From Mesotoga sp. Brook.08.105.5.1 (GTDB lineage Bacteria > Thermotogota > Thermotogae > Petrotogales > Kosmotogaceae), in contig NZ_AYTW01000056.1 in assembly GCF_002752635.1 (NCBI RefSeq), forward strand, positions 31,497-95,496: a stretch of DNA of 64,000 nt. The letters are read 5' to 3'. The first letter of the stretch is position 1, and each line of letters begins with the position of its first letter. The notes below the pieces were generated by a model. It was not told the origin of the DNA. It saw only the letters and a program-made list of their open reading frames with translations, and did not search any database. Made by a program: the position numbers and the translations under genes. Shown in pieces: positions 61,942-64,000 of this stretch.

Positions 61942-63063
61942 ATGAAGCTAAATGATTTCAAACTGGAAGTTTACTTTGAGAAGCACGAGTTCGACGCACC
62001 CTACCTTCTTGCCCAGTCTGACTGTGAAGCCATGACGATCGGCGAGTTGCTGAAAATGAACGGGGAACCCCCCTCGAAGTTCATGGATACGTGGCTTGGC
62101 TACACAGAAGTTCCCGGCAATCGCGATTTGAGGACGCAAATTGCAGGGCTTTACTCGACCGTCGAAATGGAAGAGGTTATAGTTCACTCAGGCGCGGAAG
62201 AGGCGATCTTCAACTTCATGAATGTTTTTCTTCAGAAAGGCGACCATGTGATCTGCCAGTTTCCGGTTTATCAGTCACTTTACGAAGTTGCCAACGCAAT
62301 CGGATGTGAAGTGACCCGCTGGGAACTGAGAAGAAGCGGGGAAGAATGGAGCTTTGATGTGGATGAACTGAATGATCTTGTTCGCCCAGAGACTAAATTA
62401 CTAGTGATAAACAATCCTAATAACCCAACCGGGTACCTTGTTTCTAACAGAGACCTGATGAAGATCGCTTTCTTTACCGAAGAAAGGGGAATTTTCGTTT
62501 TTTCCGATGAGGTCTACAGAGGGCTTGAGCTTGATCAATCTATAGAAAAGCAGAAGTCCTTTGCAGATATTTCCGACAACTCTCTGGCGCTGGGTGTGAT
62601 GTCGAAATCATACGGGTTGGCCGGCTTGAGGATCGGCTGGGTTGTATCTCACAACAAAAGCGTCCTGAAATCAATGACTAGATTCAAACACTACACCACG
62701 ATCTGCAACAGCGCTCCCTCGGAGTATCTTGCCTGGAAGGCGCTGTGTGTAGGAGATAAGATCCTAAAAAGGAACAGAGCGATAGTTGTTGAGAACTGGG
62801 ATCGAGCTGCCCTCTTCTTCGAGAAGCACTCATCGGTATTCAGAGTTTCGAGACCGAAAGCAGGACCCATAGCTTTTATACAGTTCGTTGGAGGAGACGT
62901 TGATCGCTTCTGCTCCGAGCTCCTTGATAATTCCGGAGTTCTGCTTCTTCCCGGATCGATGTATGATTACGAAGGCGGCTACTTCAGAATGGGATTCGGG
63001 CGAAAGAGCTTCGCTGAAGGGTTGAACCGGCTGGATGAGTTTCTGGATTCATCCGATAGATGA
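61942..63063 (+). CDS. PLP-dependent class I/II aminotransferase
   Basis: 373 residues with the fold-type I pattern: SGAEEAIFNFM (phosphate loop), NNPNNPTGYLVS, VFSDEVYRGLE (Asp to the pyridine nitrogen) and the Schiff-base Lys in VMSKSYGLAGLRIGW. FRMGFGRKS carries the carboxylate-binding Arg. Length and motifs fit aspartate/aromatic or capreomycidine-synthase-like enzymes. The amino acid substrate is uncertain. The start is ATG 61942 behind GGAGGAAG. No pathway neighbours are visible. Confidence 0.88.
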   Translation: MKLNDFKLEVYFEKHEFDAPYLLAQSDCEAMTIGELLKMNGEPPSKFMDTWLGYTEVPGNRDLRTQIAGLYSTVEMEEVIVHSGAEEAIFNFMNVFLQKGDHVICQFPVYQSLYEVANAIGCEVTRWELRRSGEEWSFDVDELNDLVRPETKLLVINNPNNPTGYLVSNRDLMKIAFFTEERGIFVFSDEVYRGLELDQSIEKQKSFADISDNSLALGVMSKSYGLAGLRIGWVVSHNKSVLKSMTRFKHYTTICNSAPSEYLAWKALCVGDKILKRNRAIVVENWDRAALFFEKHSSVFRVSRPKAGPIAFIQFVGGDVDRFCSELLDNSGVLLLPGSMYDYEGGYFRMGFGRKSFAEGLNRLDEFLDSSDR

Positions 63064-63182
63064 CTACTCATTGAAGTGATTCCTGCTGTCTATACGTGAA
63101 TAATAGATTCCAATCGACAAAACCAAAGGGATTGCAGATTCCCTGGCGAGATTTCTTAACCTTTCGTCAACAGCAAGACGGG

Positions 63183-63211
63183 TTGACTTTAACAATTTCT
63201 CGTGGTAGAAT
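63183..63211 (+). promoter_or_regulatory. Strong promoter directly ahead of a terminator
   Basis: TTGACT (63183-63188) and TAGAAT (63206-63211) are 17 bp apart. The predicted start (about 63218) falls at the edge of the hairpin starting at 63220. Confidence 0.65.
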
Positions 63212-63219
63212 TATAATTG

Positions 63220-63244
63220 AAGACGCTTTCAGAGCGTCTTTTTT
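63220..63244 (+). terminator. Intrinsic terminator
   Basis: AAGACGCT and AGCGTCTT form a perfect 8-bp stem with a TTCAG loop and a six-T tail. It may end the aminotransferase transcript or abort transcripts from the promoter just upstream. Confidence 0.85.
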
Positions 63245-63355
63245 CTTTCCTCTATGATTCTAAACGAAACTCTGATCGCCGAACGGAGCGAGAGGCTCTT
63301 AGTGTCGTCCAGCCATTCTTGCGCTTGGAACCGATGTCCCTATGCTCCTCTCGGA

Positions 63356-63820
63356 GAACGGTGAACCGAGAACTGACTACCCGTTCTTCCAACTTTGCAA
63401 CTTGGATCTTGGAACTGACAACTGTTCTTATCAAAGAACGGCGAACCGCTTTCTTTGCTCTGTCCGACCCGCAACCCCTAGCCTCGTTTTTCCCTTTCCT
63501 TACAACTTGGATCTTGGAACTGACAACTTTTCTACCAGGAGCTTAAGGAAGAGAAGACAGCAATCACCCGGCGGAAGAATATCAACTTGTTTGAACCAAC
63601 TCAATTTGCCATCCTGATGTGCTCTTGATCAGGATCTGGTCTTTGATCTTATCGTTGAACGGGTCCATAATCTGGGACAGTCAACGGTAACCGCTTCTCA
63701 CAGCACACTGCGGCTCTCAATACCGAGATGCTGAAACAAGTTCAGCATGACGGGCTGTATATTTTTGCTTTCGGGTCGTTAACCTACAACTTGGAACTCA
63801 CAACTTGCAACTGATATCTT
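63356..63820 (+). repeat. Irregular direct-repeat zone
   Basis: A 26-bp unit starting CAACTTGGATCTTGGAACTG occurs exactly twice, at 63398-63423 and 63503-63528. A shorter related run lies near 63784-63812 (acaacttggaactcacaact). GAACGGTGAACCG (63356-63368) recurs as GAACGGCGAACCG (63436-63448). The spacing is uneven, so it is not a CRISPR. No credible gene is seen in the stretch. Confidence 0.6.
63728..63748 (+). repeat. REP-like palindrome
   Basis: ATGCTGAA and TTCAGCAT form an 8-bp perfect stem with an ACAAG loop. Elements of this kind are scattered through many bacterial genomes. Only one copy is seen here. Confidence 0.4.
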
Positions 63821-63880
63821 GCTCTTACCAACCCGCAACCGGTGAGTAGCCCAGGGGGATTTCACCCCCAGGCTCTCTCA

Positions 63881-63914
63881 GAACCGGACTTGAACCTCTC
63901 GATTCATCCGGCTC
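63881..63914 (-). ncRNA. Group II intron domain V
   Basis: A 34-nt hairpin. The lower stem GAGCCGGA/TCCGGTTC has 8 bp including the AGC triad. A 2-nt AG bulge, the upper stem TGAATC/GGTTCA and a GAGA tetraloop complete it. These are the exact length and layout of domain V. Confidence 0.9.
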
Positions 63915-63917
63915 CCA

Positions 63918-64000
63918 TTATCCAGCCATATAGAATATCCCCATTGTCCAGTGTACAAATAGATGAGGCTCTCTGTGAGCAAGAGCTTCTAGCCATTTAC
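63918..64000 (-). CDS. Group II intron maturase/reverse transcriptase, C-terminal end
   Basis: The last 26 codons read KWLEALAHREPHLFVHWTMG and IFYMAG, then TAA at 63918-63920. The W-L-E-x(6)-E-P-x-L-F-x-H-W pattern is typical of the end of intron-encoded maturases. The stop lies four bases before domain V. The frame is open to the window edge. Confidence 0.75.
   Translation of the reverse strand, partial: KWLEALAHREPHLFVHWTMGIFYMAG

Larger units (their letters stand above)
63842..64000 (-). mobile_element. Group II intron, 3' end (continues past right edge)
   Basis: On the minus strand the end of a maturase frame is followed by a complete catalytic domain V (63881-63914) and a domain VI hairpin (63842-63875). 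Domain VI has a bulged A at 63847 as branch-point candidate, and the intron ends in AC as the AY rule demands, so the 3' splice site is between 63842 and 63841. The rest of the intron, including domains I-IV and most of the reverse transcriptase, lies outside. The 3' exon side runs into the repeat zone. Confidence 0.85.

Noticed and set aside
63217..63617. Plus-strand frames in the repeat zone
   Set aside because: They run through the terminator and repeated DNA and contain the repeat translated twice, so they are not credible genes.
63356..63820. Possible CRISPR array
   Set aside because: Repeat copies are few, of different kinds and unevenly spaced. No cas genes are in the window.

Overview
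The window looks like a chromosomal segment of a mesophilic member of the Thermotogota, most likely Mesotoga-like. Pointers are moderate GC, a ruvC-polC pair with a long PolC-type polymerase carrying PHP, exonuclease and zinc-finger parts, many exported Thermotogota-style proteins, and dense c-di-GMP signalling genes. The taxonomic call is an inference from gene style, not from a marker tree.

Left part (1-10.3 kb): the start of an exported protein running off the left edge, a decayed Cys-rich gene, tRNA-Asp with its own promoter and terminator, then ruvC and polC overlapping by ATGA. A protein I read as a divergent DNA sliding clamp follows 8 bp after polC. Next come an orphan RbsA-like ABC ATPase with a worn catalytic site and an alpha/beta hydrolase with a Cys nucleophile, translationally coupled.

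Signalling part (10.5-28.3 kb): a solute-sensor PAS-GAF-GGDEF-HD-GYP protein, two tandem TPR-GGEEF cyclases and a PAS-HD-GYP phosphodiesterase. They are interleaved with an esterase, a PhnP-like metallohydrolase, an exported alpha-amylase, a HAD nucleotidase, a MacB/Lol-like ABC pair and a DmpA-type peptidase.

Middle (28.3-40.7 kb): Sua5, small membrane proteins, a GNAT, tRNA-Ser and tRNA-Arg behind a consensus promoter, a PH-domain membrane protein, an AddA/AddB-like helicase-nuclease pair, a YD-repeat exported protein and an MFS transporter.

Catabolic cluster (40.8-46.9 kb, minus strand): exported AstE/M14-like hydrolase, exported gamma-glutamyltransferase, exported DUF6305 protein, a second AstE/M14-like hydrolase, a TRAP-type large permease and a 47-residue two-helix membrane protein overlapping the permease stop. 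I infer extracellular cleavage of gamma-glutamyl or N-acyl amino compounds followed by uptake.

Right part (47.3-64 kb): a duplicated-fold membrane protein, a three-domain fasciclin protein, a Lys-rich micro-ORF with a terminator, a PEPCK/HprK-like P-loop protein, an ABC-2 exporter operon, a flavodiiron protein, a decayed 2-hydroxyacyl-CoA dehydratase activator locus, a DUF4382 lipoprotein, an exported Pro/Gly/Asp-repeat protein next to a two-component system, and an aminotransferase. The right edge holds a promoter abutting a terminator, an irregular repeat zone and the 3' end of a minus-strand group II intron with a complete domain V, domain VI and the maturase C-terminus.
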